A DNA stretch of 64,000 nucleotides, taken from contig CAVRNR010000022.1 of the NCBI GenBank assembly GCA_963722575.1, forward strand, positions 930,001 to 994,000, read 5' to 3'. How positions within the stretch are numbered: the first letter of the stretch is position 1; every line of letters begins with the position of its first letter. Positions 1-8,219 of the stretch are shown one piece after another. The stretch comes from Fen-178 sp963722575 (lineage in GTDB: Bacteria > Acidobacteriota > Terriglobia > Bryobacterales > Bryobacteraceae). The notes below the pieces were generated by a model. It was not told where the DNA came from. It saw only the letters and a list, made by a program, of their open reading frames with translations, and did no database searches. The position numbers were made by a program, and so were the translations under genes.

Positions 1-59
1 TGGCCGTCATCCAGGCCGCCGTGGCCGATTCCGCCTTTTCATTCCTGCGCGAGGAGTAA
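1..59 (+). CDS. C-terminal tail of a gene upstream of csm4 (probably csm3), partial
   Basis: An open frame enters from the left edge and ends at TAA 57-59, giving the tail AVIQAAVADSAFSFLREE. The stop shares its last base with the csm4 ATG (TAATG), so the two genes are translationally coupled. Position directly before csm4 and csm5 makes Csm3, the backbone subunit of the type III-A complex, the most likely identity, but only 18 residues are visible and the assignment rests on gene order. Confidence 0.45.
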   Translation, partial: AVIQAAVADSAFSFLREE

Positions 60-1333
60 TGAACCCGGGACTGGTCGTCAAACTCCGTCCCGCCGGCCCC
101 TGGCGCATCGGAACCGATTCGGGCGCGCGCAACCGGGTGGACGTAATTTACCATAGCGACTCGCTCTACTCGGCGGTGGCGTCGGCCATGGCGCGCCTCG
201 GCTCGCTCGATGAGTGGCTGGATGCGACCGCCCGCAACGGCGCGCCCGCGGTTGCGTTCAGTTCCTGTTTCCCGTTTCTCGACGAAATCGATTTTGTGGT
301 TCCGCCGCGCACCATCTGGCCACCCACTTCTCCCGCGTTGATGTCGGCGCGGGTGCGCTGGAAGAGAGCGCGCTTTGTGCCGCTCAGCGTGGTGCAGGCG
401 ATGCTCGCGGGCGAGCCGCTGGACGGGAACCAGTGGAGCTTGGATGGCGCCAGTGAATGTCTGGTGCCCGCCGGGCGGCCCGGCCCGTTCCGCACCGGGG
501 TCCGCTGGAGCGCCGCGGTCGACCGCCTCACCGGCGCCGTGGAGCGCCACTCCACCGCCTGCATCGAATTCCGCCCCGGCGCGGGCCTTTGGACCGTGGT
601 TTCCTTCCAGGACGAAGCCGCCCACACGCGCTGGCTGGAGCCCATCAAGGCCGCCTTCCGCCTGCTGGCCGACACTGGTTTCGGCGGCGAGCGTTCTCGC
701 GGCTGGGGCCGTTCCGAGCCGCCCGAGTTTACGGAAGGGACGCTGCCGGAGCTGGTGCTTGGGGCCGCCCCGCAAAAGCCCGCTCCTGAACCGCTGGTCA
801 CCGAACTTACCGTCACCGAGCTAATTGTCGCCGAGCCGGCGCCGCCCGGAACCGAAGTTCTGATTGTTGCCGAGCAAGTCACGGCCCTTGCTCCCCTGGC
901 CCTTGGCCTTTGGCCGCCGGCCCCTGACTTGGCCACGGACGAGCCGCCGACCCCCGAACTGACACCGCCCGAGTCCGAAGTTCCAATTGCTGCCGAGCCT
1001 GTTACGGAGCCTGCTCCCCCGGCCCCTGTTCAGCCCCCGGCACCTGTTCAGCACTGGCTGCTCTCGCTATTCACTCCCGCGCCGGACGATTCCGTGGACT
1101 GGCGTCGCGGCAACTATGTTGTGCTGGCCCGCTCGGGCCGCGTGGACAGCCCCGCCGGTTCCGGCGAGCTCAAGAAGGAAATCCAAATGGTGGCTGAAGG
1201 GTCGGTGCTGTGCGCCGCTGCCCCGCCGCGCGGGTCGGCCGCCAACGTCGCTCCCGACGGCTTCGCCCACCCGGTGTTCCGCGCCGGATTCGCGCTCGCC
1301 ATACCGCTGCCCGGCGCTACCGAGGTGAGCTGA
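59..1333 (+). CDS. csm4: Type III-A CRISPR effector subunit Csm4 with a Pro/Glu-rich insertion
   Basis: 424 aa RAMP protein. In the Csm complex, Csm4 caps the crRNA 5' handle and contacts Cas10. The start of the N-terminal ferredoxin-like fold is recognisable, and near residues 207-217 lies the RAMP glycine-rich loop GGERSRGWGR. The family's C-terminal block follows (LLSLFTPAPDD, GNYVVLARSGRV, KKEIQMVAEGSVL, HPVFRAGFALAIPLP). Between the two, roughly residues 236-331, sits a low-complexity stretch of Pro, Glu, Val, Ala and Leu that the usual Csm4 (about 300 aa) lacks. It overlaps its neighbours by one base on each side. The subtype call comes from the block order and the Csm5 partner. Confidence 0.85.
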   Translation: MNPGLVVKLRPAGPWRIGTDSGARNRVDVIYHSDSLYSAVASAMARLGSLDEWLDATARNGAPAVAFSSCFPFLDEIDFVVPPRTIWPPTSPALMSARVRWKRARFVPLSVVQAMLAGEPLDGNQWSLDGASECLVPAGRPGPFRTGVRWSAAVDRLTGAVERHSTACIEFRPGAGLWTVVSFQDEAAHTRWLEPIKAAFRLLADTGFGGERSRGWGRSEPPEFTEGTLPELVLGAAPQKPAPEPLVTELTVTELIVAEPAPPGTEVLIVAEQVTALAPLALGLWPPAPDLATDEPPTPELTPPESEVPIAAEPVTEPAPPAPVQPPAPVQHWLLSLFTPAPDDSVDWRRGNYVVLARSGRVDSPAGSGELKKEIQMVAEGSVLCAAAPPRGSAANVAPDGFAHPVFRAGFALAIPLPGATEVS

Positions 1334-2484
1334 TGCGCTATCGCCTCAAATGTCTGACCCCGCTGCTGGCCGGTGACGGCCGCAAGCTGAGCCCTATCGA
1401 CTATATGGTCTGGAAAGACCACGTCAACGTGCTGGACCAGTGGCGCATTTTCCGGCTCCTCGCCAAGGGCCCGCGACTGGACAGTTATCTCGCGCAGCTC
1501 AAGAACGCCGAGAAGCTCGATTTCGCCTCCTGGGGCGGCTTCGCGCAGAATTTCGCCGGGCGCCGCATTCCGTTCGAAAACGCCGCCTATTCCACTTATT
1601 GGAATCGCGCCGCCGGCGAGAGCCTGCACATTCCCACTTTCGCCACGGGCGCCGCTGGGCCGTATCTCCCCGCTACCGCCATTAAGGGCGCGCTGCGTAC
1701 CGGCATGCTGTTCGCGCACTGGCGCGACGGCATGTTACAGGACACGCTGGCCCGCGTGAAGGGCGAACGTGCCCCGCGCCGTCCCGCCGAAATCGTGGAA
1801 GAGCAGGCGCTCGGCCCCGCGGGATCGAACCGCATGCGCTTCGTCGGCGCCGGAGATTCCGCACCGATTGCGACTTCGCGTTTCCAGATCTACCTGCTGC
1901 GCACCTCCACGCTCCTGCCGCGCGGCGGCGGCGCCTTGGCGCTCGGCTGGAAGCAGAGCCCGCGCGGCGCGGTGGACGGCGCGCGCCCCGAGGAGAGCAC
2001 TCCGACGTTCGCCGAAATGGCCGTCCCCGGCACCACCTTTGAGGGCGATTGGCAAGAGAAGGCGTTCTTCCTCGAACCCGAGGTGCGGCGCTCGATCCGC
2101 TGGCCCGAGGGCTTCAATCGCGCCAAAGTTTTCGAAGCCGTCAACGTCTACGCCGCGGGCCTGCTCGCGCTGCAGCGCCAATACGCCTCCTGGGCCGGCC
2201 TGGGCCTGCTCGACCGCAGTCTGGACGAGTTGGAGCAATGGCTCGGCGGCGCCCGCCAGAGAGGCTCTTGTCTGCTTTCGCTGGGATGGGGCGCCGGTCT
2301 CCCCGCCAAGAGTTCCTGGCTGGATGCGAGCAACCCGGACTACCGCCAGATCCTGGAACAATTCGGGTTCTACAACCGCGCGCTGGCATCGAACCTGCCC
2401 TTCCCCAAGACGCGCCGCATCGTGTTTTTGAACAACAAGCCGGCCACGCTGCCAGGTTGGGCGGAACTCAGCATCGAGGGGTGA
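1333..2484 (+). CDS. csm5: Type III-A CRISPR effector subunit Csm5
   Basis: 383 aa from the ATG at 1333, which overlaps the csm4 TGA by one base; a longer in-frame start exists inside csm4 but is unlikely. The start MRYRLKCLTPLLAGDG and the loop PATAIKGALRTG near residue 113 are typical of Csm5, the RAMP subunit at the 3' end of the crRNA, which in characterised systems also helps recruit trimming nucleases. It is the last gene of the visible operon: no csm6, cas6, cas1/2 or repeat array follows, and the next 1.7 kb is decayed sequence. Confidence 0.85.
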   Translation: MRYRLKCLTPLLAGDGRKLSPIDYMVWKDHVNVLDQWRIFRLLAKGPRLDSYLAQLKNAEKLDFASWGGFAQNFAGRRIPFENAAYSTYWNRAAGESLHIPTFATGAAGPYLPATAIKGALRTGMLFAHWRDGMLQDTLARVKGERAPRRPAEIVEEQALGPAGSNRMRFVGAGDSAPIATSRFQIYLLRTSTLLPRGGGALALGWKQSPRGAVDGARPEESTPTFAEMAVPGTTFEGDWQEKAFFLEPEVRRSIRWPEGFNRAKVFEAVNVYAAGLLALQRQYASWAGLGLLDRSLDELEQWLGGARQRGSCLLSLGWGAGLPAKSSWLDASNPDYRQILEQFGFYNRALASNLPFPKTRRIVFLNNKPATLPGWAELSIEG

Positions 2485-3010
2485 GGGACAGACGGGCCGG
2501 TTGCGCGAGGCGACGTGCGGCGCCGACGCACGGTTTGATCGGGTGATCGTAGGGGTGTGGGTTCGAGTCCAGACCGGGGAGCCGACGTTCTGTAGGTCCA
2601 AGCGTACATGCCTCACCGGATTCATCACCATGCTGGCCTCTACCAGGATCATGATGCGGCGATGGCCGCCATCGAGCAGATGGTGGATGCGGCCCAGACC
2701 ATGACTCCCGACCAGCACAGCGGCTTCTGCGGGACGTTTTGGTACTGGAGGGCGGCTTCAGGCACCCGGTAGGCGGCGCTACGGCCGGGAGTCGCCACAG
2801 CGCCGCCCGCATAGCCCGGACGTATCCGTCCCACCCCGCGAGCCGCCCCCGGCATTCCTCACACTAGAAGATGCTACGCGACCGGCGCGGCATCGGCTCC
2901 GGCCAGCAGATCCGGCTCATAGAGTTCAGGGGCATCGCCGATGCGGCGATGCGCCGTTCTGGATGCCGAAGCGGTATGAGCGGTTCGAGAGGCCACGGGG
3001 CGCGGGGCGG
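2485..3010. other. Gene-poor stretch after csm5
   Basis: No convincing gene. A 54-codon frame at 2608-2772 (+) reads plausibly (DHDAAMAAIEQMVDAAQTMT, then FCGTFWYW) and may be a real micro-ORF or a fragment. A T-loop-like GGTTCGAGTCC lies near 2560 but does not belong to a foldable tRNA. No CRISPR repeats were seen. The stretch looks like eroded accessory DNA. Confidence 0.4.
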
Positions 3011-3418
3011 TCAGATCGCCTGATGGTCAACTCGGACGTATTTATGTTGAATGGATACTGGCCCCTTCGATGAGCGTTCTTCTGCGGTCCAGCCATGCGT
3101 TCGCCGGTTTTCGTCTCTTCGCGCCCAAATAAGTTTGATGCGCCTGTACTCGTCCCCATCCCCCTGCCGATAGAGAGTAAACTCGCTAAGCGGAAGCGTT
3201 GCAAGGGTAAGGCACACGGTTGGAAGGCTGAAGACGCCCTCTGATTTGTCCGCGCGCACCACAGCGGCGCATGCGCCCTTCGTTTTTTCCCACCACGGGG
3301 CCGGTACTTCGATCCCAAAGTCTTCTACCCCGAACCGGTTATACAGGTGCCAGGTGACAAGCCGGGCGTAAAGACGGATCTTGTACCCCGTCGGCCCGAC
3401 TACTTGACTGAAGAAGGC
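3011..3418 (-). pseudogene. Fragment of an unknown protein, 5' end lost
   Basis: The minus-strand frame is open from about 3418 down to the stop at 3011 and has protein-like composition throughout (LYARLVTWHLYNRFGVED, PAPWWEKTKG, then LPLSEFTLYRQGDGDEYRR and GWTAEERSSKGP). The only usable start is an internal GTG at 3262; upstream a TAG closes the frame near 3421. It overlaps the opposite-strand fragment at 3347-3667. I do not recognise the family. The absence of a proper start suggests a truncated gene rather than a short intact one. Confidence 0.35.
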
Positions 3419-3667
3419 CTAGTTGATGCACACGGGAGATGTGGTTCGCTCATGCACGCCGCAAACCCTTACGCTAGAGAGATTGACTATGGGTTCTTCG
3501 AAGCGAGCTTCCCAGGCTGGCTAATGAACACAGTGAATCTGCTTAATGCTCGTCTGGTGCACCTTCCGGGAGACACCGGGTTCTACCTTGTGCAGATGGG
3601 GCGCGAAGACTATCCGAGTTGGACTCAATTTGCGCTGGCATCGACCGACAGGAAAGCGGAAGCGTAG
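3347..3667 (+). CDS. Conserved hypothetical protein, probably a C-terminal fragment
   Basis: 106 codons from a GTG at 3347. The block RRPDYLTEEGLVDAHGRCGS, then LMHAANPYA and FPGWLMNTVNLLNARLVHLP, resembles a widespread uncharacterised bacterial family whose members carry a cGxllHaxNPy core. Those proteins usually have an N-terminal part that is missing here; the frame stays open upstream to about 3272 but with no better start. The opposing minus-strand frame overlaps its 5' end, so one of the two is probably a relic. Function unknown. Confidence 0.45.
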   Translation: MPGDKPGVKTDLVPRRPDYLTEEGLVDAHGRCGSLMHAANPYAREIDYGFFEASFPGWLMNTVNLLNARLVHLPGDTGFYLVQMGREDYPSWTQFALASTDRKAEA

Positions 3668-3876
3668 CGCCAGCCCCCCGGCAAAGACCTCGCCTGCGAC
3701 CCGCTGCAGCTTGAGGACCCCTATTCTGGGATGCAACACGGGGTTATCGGAAAACGACACCGATGCTGGCCTGATCTGGGAGACTACTGAGAGCCTGCGA
3801 GATTGTCGTCGAGAGCGTCATTTTAGCGCCTCTGGGCCAGGGGCCGGACACCCCACTGGCGCCACTTCTGGCGCCC

Positions 3877-4200
3877 ATGAAGATTAAGGCTCTCCGGTGG
3901 ATAGCGGCCTCGGGAGCGGCCGGGATTCTCGGCTGCGTGGCCGCGGGGGTCCGCGGTGATCGCGTCATTCGGGAGCGCCACGACGGCCGCATGGTGCTGG
4001 CCGCTGCTGACGGGCAGGCTGAGCGCTCGTTTCGCGCGCGAGGCCGCCGAATCCGGAGCGGTTACGGAAGCCCGCGCGATTGGCCTTTACCAAGCCACGT
4101 ACGTGATTCCCGCGCTTTCCGTGGCGCTGGCGGCGACGCTGTGGGCGGGAGCACGCGCGCTATGGCCGCTCCCCCACGCCGCGGCGCCTGAGCGGCTCTA
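3877..4200 (+). pseudogene. Remnant of an MFS transporter C-terminus (frameshifted)
   Basis: Two overlapping forward frames each carry part of one sequence. The first gives LRWIAASGAAGILGCVAAGVRGDR. After a frame change, about 3990 onward gives SARFAREAAES, then EARAIGLYQATYVIPALSVA and LAATLWAGARAL. The second block looks like the last cytoplasmic segment and final membrane helix of a major facilitator permease. No complete transporter is present and the frame runs into the antisense of the vapC-like gene, so this is a decayed 3' fragment. Confidence 0.5.
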
Positions 4201-4602
4201 TGGCGCCACGATCGCCACCCCTTCGCCGGCCGCTGCCTTCCTGAGATCGGCGTCGAGCGTGGCAAGAGGTAAGCCCTCCCGCTGCGCCAACTCCAGATAC
4301 CCGGCATCGTACACAGATAACCGGTGGGTCCGGGCCAGCCGCAGAACCGCGCCTTCATCCGGAGCGCGATCCATCCGGATTCGAAGCCGCGACAGGCTCA
4401 GCAGGAAAGCGGCGGTCTCGGATTCCGCGATGCGTCGCCTGCGTTCGTTCACGACCAGAATGTCTCGCACCTCGAACCACCACAGGCAGGGTACGACAGC
4501 CTCTTCGGAGCGCATTTGATGGAACGCCAGACGAGCATCGGGGTGGTCTTCATCCTGAAAGGCCCAGCACGCCGTGATAGATGCATCGAGGACAAAGGCC
4601 AT
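4198..4602 (-). CDS. vapC: VapC-type PIN-domain toxin (ribonuclease)
   Basis: 134 aa, the usual size for VapC. The PIN-domain acidic residues are visible: D6 in FVLDASITACWAF, E near 44 in LWWFEVRDIL, D near 99 in VYDAGYLELA and D near 117 in LATLDADLRK. VapC toxins are Mg2+-dependent RNases, often cutting tRNA or rRNA, held inactive by the cognate antitoxin. The start codon overlaps the antitoxin stop by one base (TGATG), the usual antitoxin-first arrangement. The target cannot be read from sequence. Confidence 0.88.
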   Translation of the reverse strand: MAFVLDASITACWAFQDEDHPDARLAFHQMRSEEAVVPCLWWFEVRDILVVNERRRRIAESETAAFLLSLSRLRIRMDRAPDEGAVLRLARTHRLSVYDAGYLELAQREGLPLATLDADLRKAAAGEGVAIVAP

Positions 4603-4847
4603 CAGAACTTGCGCCCTTCATCCCGGGCCGACAGCAGTTCCGCTACCGTGATTCTACCGGTGCGCTTACGCAACTCACGGATCGCGGCGAGAGCCTTCTC
4701 GATTTCCTCCTGGCGCCGGTCGACCTCGGGCACGATCCGGGCGATGCGACGCCCATGACGCGTAATGATCAGCGTATCGCCCCGCTCCACATCATCCAGG
4801 AGCTGGGGCAAGTGAACCTTGGCTTCCGAGGCTTGAATCTCGCGCAT
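4602..4847 (-). CDS. vapB: Phd/YefM-type antitoxin of the vapC-like toxin
   Basis: 81 aa. The N-terminus MREIQASEAKVHLPQLLDDV followed by GDTLIITRHGRRIARIVP is the Phd/YefM fold, which dimerises and binds DNA. The charged C-terminal tail (EIEKALAAIRELRKRTGR and on) is the part expected to wrap the PIN toxin. It precedes vapC with a one-base overlap. An inverted repeat just upstream (4856-4875) could be its autoregulatory operator. Confidence 0.85.
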   Translation of the reverse strand: MREIQASEAKVHLPQLLDDVERGDTLIITRHGRRIARIVPEVDRRQEEIEKALAAIRELRKRTGRITVAELLSARDEGRKF

Positions 4848-4855
4848 ATCACCTA

Positions 4856-4875
4856 CGGATCAACCAGTCGATCCG
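4856..4875 (-). promoter_or_regulatory. Inverted repeat upstream of the antitoxin, candidate operator
   Basis: CGGATC (4856-4861) and GATCCG (4870-4875) form an inverted repeat 9 bp before the antitoxin start. A TAAAAT -10-like box lies just upstream on the minus strand. Phd/YefM antitoxins typically repress their own promoter through such repeats. The assignment is by position only. Confidence 0.35.
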
Positions 4876-4964
4876 ACCAGTTTTATTTTATCACAGTACT
4901 CTTGGCTCGTGGCGTAGCGCCGGGCCGGCAGTCTCGGAATTGGCGCGAGACAGAAATCGGGGCA

Positions 4965-5049
4965 GTGGAGTGGATTTAAGTCGCAGGGGAGGCAGCGTTC
5001 CTGCCTACCGTTGAGCGACGGCGGGCTTTAGGTGGGGAATTCACTCCAC
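4965..5049. repeat. Short imperfect inverted repeat
   Basis: GTGGAGTGGATT at 4965-4976 is mirrored by AATTCACTCCAC at 5038-5049 (11 of 12 positions). A smaller hairpin around AGGCAG/CTGCCT lies between. It sits between the vapBC promoter and the broken IS, and could be a transposon edge relic or a structured non-coding repeat. Confidence 0.4.
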
Positions 5050-5111
5050 AGAATGGGACCGAGTTGTCAAAGAGCGACGGAGTGCTGCGAGCCGTCCGCA
5101 CGGCGCCAGGA

Positions 5112-6506
5112 TCAACTGGTGTCGGGCCGGTTGCGGGTCCCCAGACTCAACCAGAGGTAATCCAATAGGTTCATGGCGGAGCGAATGCCATGCTCGCCGC
5201 GGTGCAGATAGCGCCGGCGGTACAGGCGTTCGATCACCAGGGCCAGCAAGATCAACAGCCAAACGATGAGGATGCTGTTGGGTTCGTGGTGGCAGATGTG
5301 CTCCATGCCATAACGGTTCTTGCCGTCGTTGAAGCCCTGATTCTCAATCTCCCCACGGCTCTTGGCCATGCGCTAGAAACTCAAGCTGCCCAGCTTGGCG
5401 ATGGAGAAGTCGGTCAGCCATTCGGCCTGGACCACCGTTCCATCGCGTTTATGCTGGCGGTAACGCAGCACGCGCACCTCGGGCCAGTCGAGGGTTTCCC
5501 AAGGGTCGAAGTGATCGTCATCCCAGACCTCGACCCGGTCGTCGCCCTCCTGGAACTCGGCCAGGGGCGGCTGGCCGTCAAAGCGGGCGCGTACGGCGGC
5601 GGCCAACAGGGGGAGGTTCTCTTTGAGGCGGGCCACTACCGGCAGGCCGACCTCCCCGGCGGTGTGTAGAAAAGGAGCGGTGGCGTATTCCCCATCTGCC
5701 ACCACATAGTCTGCGAAGCGCGCGCCCAGATGCCCTACCGCGCGGCGCAGCAAACGCTGTGCGGCGGCATATTCGCTATCGCCAGGCCCGTAGGGTTCCA
5801 CATCGATGGGAAGCGTCAGACCAACGCCCACGACGCTGATCAGCACGAAATGATGCAACCAACCATGCACCGCACCCTTAGGATCCTTTACCGGATCACA
5901 CAGCCGGCAAGGTTGTTTGTGGGTGCACCCGGCGCCGGTACCGTCCAGCGCCAGACCGATGAAGCGGCTGTTTTCGAAGGCCTTGTTGCGCTTAGCCTGG
6001 TGCAGCGCGGACGCCAAAGCCAACCGCGTCGCCTCCGGGTCCATACGCTCGCTGCAGTAAGCCAAGGCATCATCTCCGAACTGGCTCCTGATACCCGACT
6101 CTGCGCGCACGGGAGAGTGCACCAACCATTCCAGGCGCAAGAAGCTTACTACGCGCAGGACATGTCCGATCACCACCGCCCAGACCAGATCTCGCGCGGG
6201 GATGTGGGGACGGCCCCGGCCATCACCCGGTCGTTGAAAGTAGGACTTCAGACCCAGACAGTGACAGGCATAGTTTTGGATTCGGCGAACGTGCGGCCCC
6301 TTCAACGGGGCTGCTGCTTGCGCCGCAGCACCAGCAACTCGGCGTTGGCGGCGAGGACCTCGCGCAGAGCGTCCTGAAAGGCGCGGCCGGCTGCGACGCG
6401 CCGGCGGACGTCGTCCACCCAGTCTTTGGGAATGCGCTCGACCCGTTTTTTGCCGGCGGCCATGAAGGTCAACGACCAGGCGGCGTGCTTCTCGCCTTGG
6501 GCGCAA
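5112..6506 (-). pseudogene. IS4-like transposase, interrupted by an in-frame TAG
   Basis: The frame carries DDE-transposase blocks: SRFIGLALDGTGAGCTHKQP (first D), YVVADGEYATAPF (second D) and REIENQGFNDGKNRYGMEH (the E). A TAG at 5373-5375 separates the two aspartates from the glutamate; after one more codon an ATG at 5367-5369 reopens the same frame for 85 codons. No frame change is involved, so this is a point nonsense mutation. Recognisable homology begins only near VRRIQNYACHCLGLKSYF, about 6300, without an ATG, so the intact parent may have used translational coupling or frameshifting from the upstream small gene. Confidence 0.7.
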
Positions 6507-6649
6507 TGGCAGGTGGGTTTACCGCAGCGGGTATAGCTAACGGACAGAGAGCCCGGGAGCAGATCTTGGGGGAGTGGGAATCGGCGGAGCAGCGAAAACT
6601 TGCGTTGGCGGAGCCGGGAAGCCTCTGGACCTTTGGGTTCGAATTCCAT
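6302..6649 (-). CDS. IS accessory protein, DUF6788-type (C-x4-C-x-C)
   Basis: 115 aa with SVSYTRCGKPTCHCAQGEKH near the middle, a compact Cys cluster likely to bind metal, followed by a helical tail with VDDVRRRVAAGRAFQDALRE. Such proteins precede the transposase in several IS groups; the second example in this window (25430-25828) precedes an unrelated ISKra4-type transposase. Role unknown, perhaps DNA binding or assisting transposase expression. The family number is from memory. Confidence 0.6.
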   Translation of the reverse strand: MEFEPKGPEASRLRQRKFSLLRRFPLPQDLLPGSLSVSYTRCGKPTCHCAQGEKHAAWSLTFMAAGKKRVERIPKDWVDDVRRRVAAGRAFQDALREVLAANAELLVLRRKQQPR

Positions 6650-6865
6650 CTTGAAGTAATACTACTACAAGAAAAAGTGTAAAAGCAAGTAAAATTACGA
6701 ACGCGAAAATAGGCGGGTTCTGAGACCGGCTACACCGGAAACGTTCTGCCTGTCGTTCTCAACGGTTTATTGGATTCTGCGTTATTGGAGTGCCGAAGCG
6801 GCTGGCGCCGGGCCCAGAGGGCACCCCCTTGCCGCCGGTGGGGGTTGGCCGGACTGGGAAGAACA

Positions 6866-6884
6866 CCGGCGACAAGATCGCCGG
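6866..6884 (-). terminator. Hairpin downstream of gckA
   Basis: CCGGCGA and TCGCCGG form a 7-bp stem with a 5-nt loop about 45 bases past the gckA stop on its strand. No clear U-tract follows, so it may be an attenuating hairpin or part of a repeat; the surrounding 6650-6926 stretch holds no gene. Confidence 0.3.
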
Positions 6885-6926
6885 CGCTACCAGCACGCCG
6901 CGCGGGCCCGTACCCACGGATTGATC

Positions 6927-8219
6927 TTACTTCGCCGGCCCCGCCAGAACCATACACACATCCATCACGTTGGTATTGGTCGGCCCGGTGATGACCAGAT
7001 CGCCCAGCGATTCGAAGTAATGGTAGGAATCGTTGCGGTCGAGATAGCGGCGCGCGTCCGGCTTGCGGCCGAGCGTCTGGCCGTCGGCCACCGCCCCGGC
7101 CGCATTGGTGGGGCCGTCGGAGCCATCGGTGCCCGCACAGAACACCACAACGTTGTCCACGCCGGCGATATCGATGGCGGCGGCCAGGGCGAATTCCTGG
7201 GCTCTCCCGCCCAGGCCATCGCCGCGCAGCGTGACCGTGGTCTCCCCGCCGGTGATGACACACGCGGGCGGCTTCATGGGGCGCCCGGTGCGCGCCATCT
7301 CGGACGCGATGGCGGCGTGCATGCGGGCGATCTCGCGGGCCTCGCCCTGGATCTCGCTCGAGAGCACCAAGGTCCGGTAACCCAGCGCCCGGGCGCGAGT
7401 CGCGGCCGCCGCCAGCGCCAGGCGGTTGCTGCCGACGATGGTGTTGCGCACGCGCGCGAAAACCGGATCGTCCGGCTTGGGCGTTTCGGGGATAGCACCG
7501 CGCGCGCCTTGTTCGATGCGCTCCCTCACGGATGCCGGCACGCGCTCGCGGATGCCGTACCGATCGAGGATTTCCACGGCGCCCGCGAAGGTGGAGACAT
7601 CCGGCGCGGTGGGTCCGGAGCCGATGACGTCGAGATTATCGCCGATCACGTCGGAGAGCATCAGCGATTCGACACGGGCGGGCGCCGCCAGCCGCGCCAG
7701 TTGCCCGCCCTTGATGCGCGAGATGTGCTTTCGGATGGAGTTGATCTCGTGGATATTGGCGCCGGAGGCCAGCAGCAGCCGGGTGGTGGCCTGTTTCTCC
7801 TCGAGGGTAATGCCTTCGGCGGGCAGCGGCATCAGCGCCGACGCGCCGCCCGAGATGAGGCAGATCACCAGGTCGTCCTTCCCCGCCCCGGCCGCCATCC
7901 GCGCGATCCGTTCGGCGCCGGCCACGCCGTTCTCATCCGGCACCGGATGGCCGCACTGGTTCAACTCGATGCGGCGCAGCTTGGCCGTGTGCCCGTACTT
8001 CACGTTGACGAGGCCGGCGGCGATGCGGCGGCCGAGCACGCGCTCGGCGGCCTGCGCCATGGACGCCCCGGCCTTGCCCGCGCCGACGACGTAGATGTCG
8101 CGAAAGCGCGAGAAATCGCGACGCTTTAGGTGGCGCTCGACGGCGCCGGCGGGGTCCGCGGCCGACAACGCGGCTTGGAAAATGGTGCGTGCATGTTTGC
8201 GCAGAATTCGATTGCTCAT
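6927..8219 (-). CDS. gckA: Glycerate 2-kinase (MOFRL/type II family)
   Basis: 430 aa, full length for the family. It phosphorylates glycerate to 2-phosphoglycerate, feeding the enolase step. Visible features are the Rossmann-like start IYVVGAGKAGASMA, the glycine-rich CLISGGASALMP, and the C-terminal MOFRL part with CVITGGETTVTLRGDGLGGR and VVFCAGTDGSDGPTNAAG. It is the last gene of a three-gene leftward operon: its ATG overlaps the aroK stop (ATGA), which in turn overlaps the SDR gene. The SDR could generate glycerate from hydroxypyruvate or tartronate semialdehyde, but that is inference. Confidence 0.9.
   Translation of the reverse strand: MSNRILRKHARTIFQAALSAADPAGAVERHLKRRDFSRFRDIYVVGAGKAGASMAQAAERVLGRRIAAGLVNVKYGHTAKLRRIELNQCGHPVPDENGVAGAERIARMAAGAGKDDLVICLISGGASALMPLPAEGITLEEKQATTRLLLASGANIHEINSIRKHISRIKGGQLARLAAPARVESLMLSDVIGDNLDVIGSGPTAPDVSTFAGAVEILDRYGIRERVPASVRERIEQGARGAIPETPKPDDPVFARVRNTIVGSNRLALAAAATRARALGYRTLVLSSEIQGEAREIARMHAAIASEMARTGRPMKPPACVITGGETTVTLRGDGLGGRAQEFALAAAIDIAGVDNVVVFCAGTDGSDGPTNAAGAVADGQTLGRKPDARRYLDRNDSYHYFESLGDLVITGPTNTNVMDVCMVLAGPAK

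Larger units (their letters stand above)
5112..6649 (-). mobile_element. Decayed IS element (IS4-like DDE transposase plus DUF6788-type accessory gene)
   Basis: Two leftward genes belong to one insertion sequence: a small C-x4-C-x-C protein (6302-6649) followed by a DDE transposase (5112-6506) split by an amber codon. I found no convincing terminal inverted repeats at either edge, so the limits given are those of the coding parts. The nonsense codon implies an inactive copy. Confidence 0.6.

Noticed and set aside
2520..2590. tRNA-like segment with a T-loop
   Set aside because: Only the T-arm consensus is present; no acceptor or anticodon stem can be paired.
1..4200. CRISPR array
   Set aside because: No direct repeats of 25-40 bases with spacers were found near the csm genes; the array must be elsewhere or outside the window.
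6921..8129. Forward ORF of 402 codons over gckA
   Set aside because: Antisense shadow; gckA is complete with kinase motifs.
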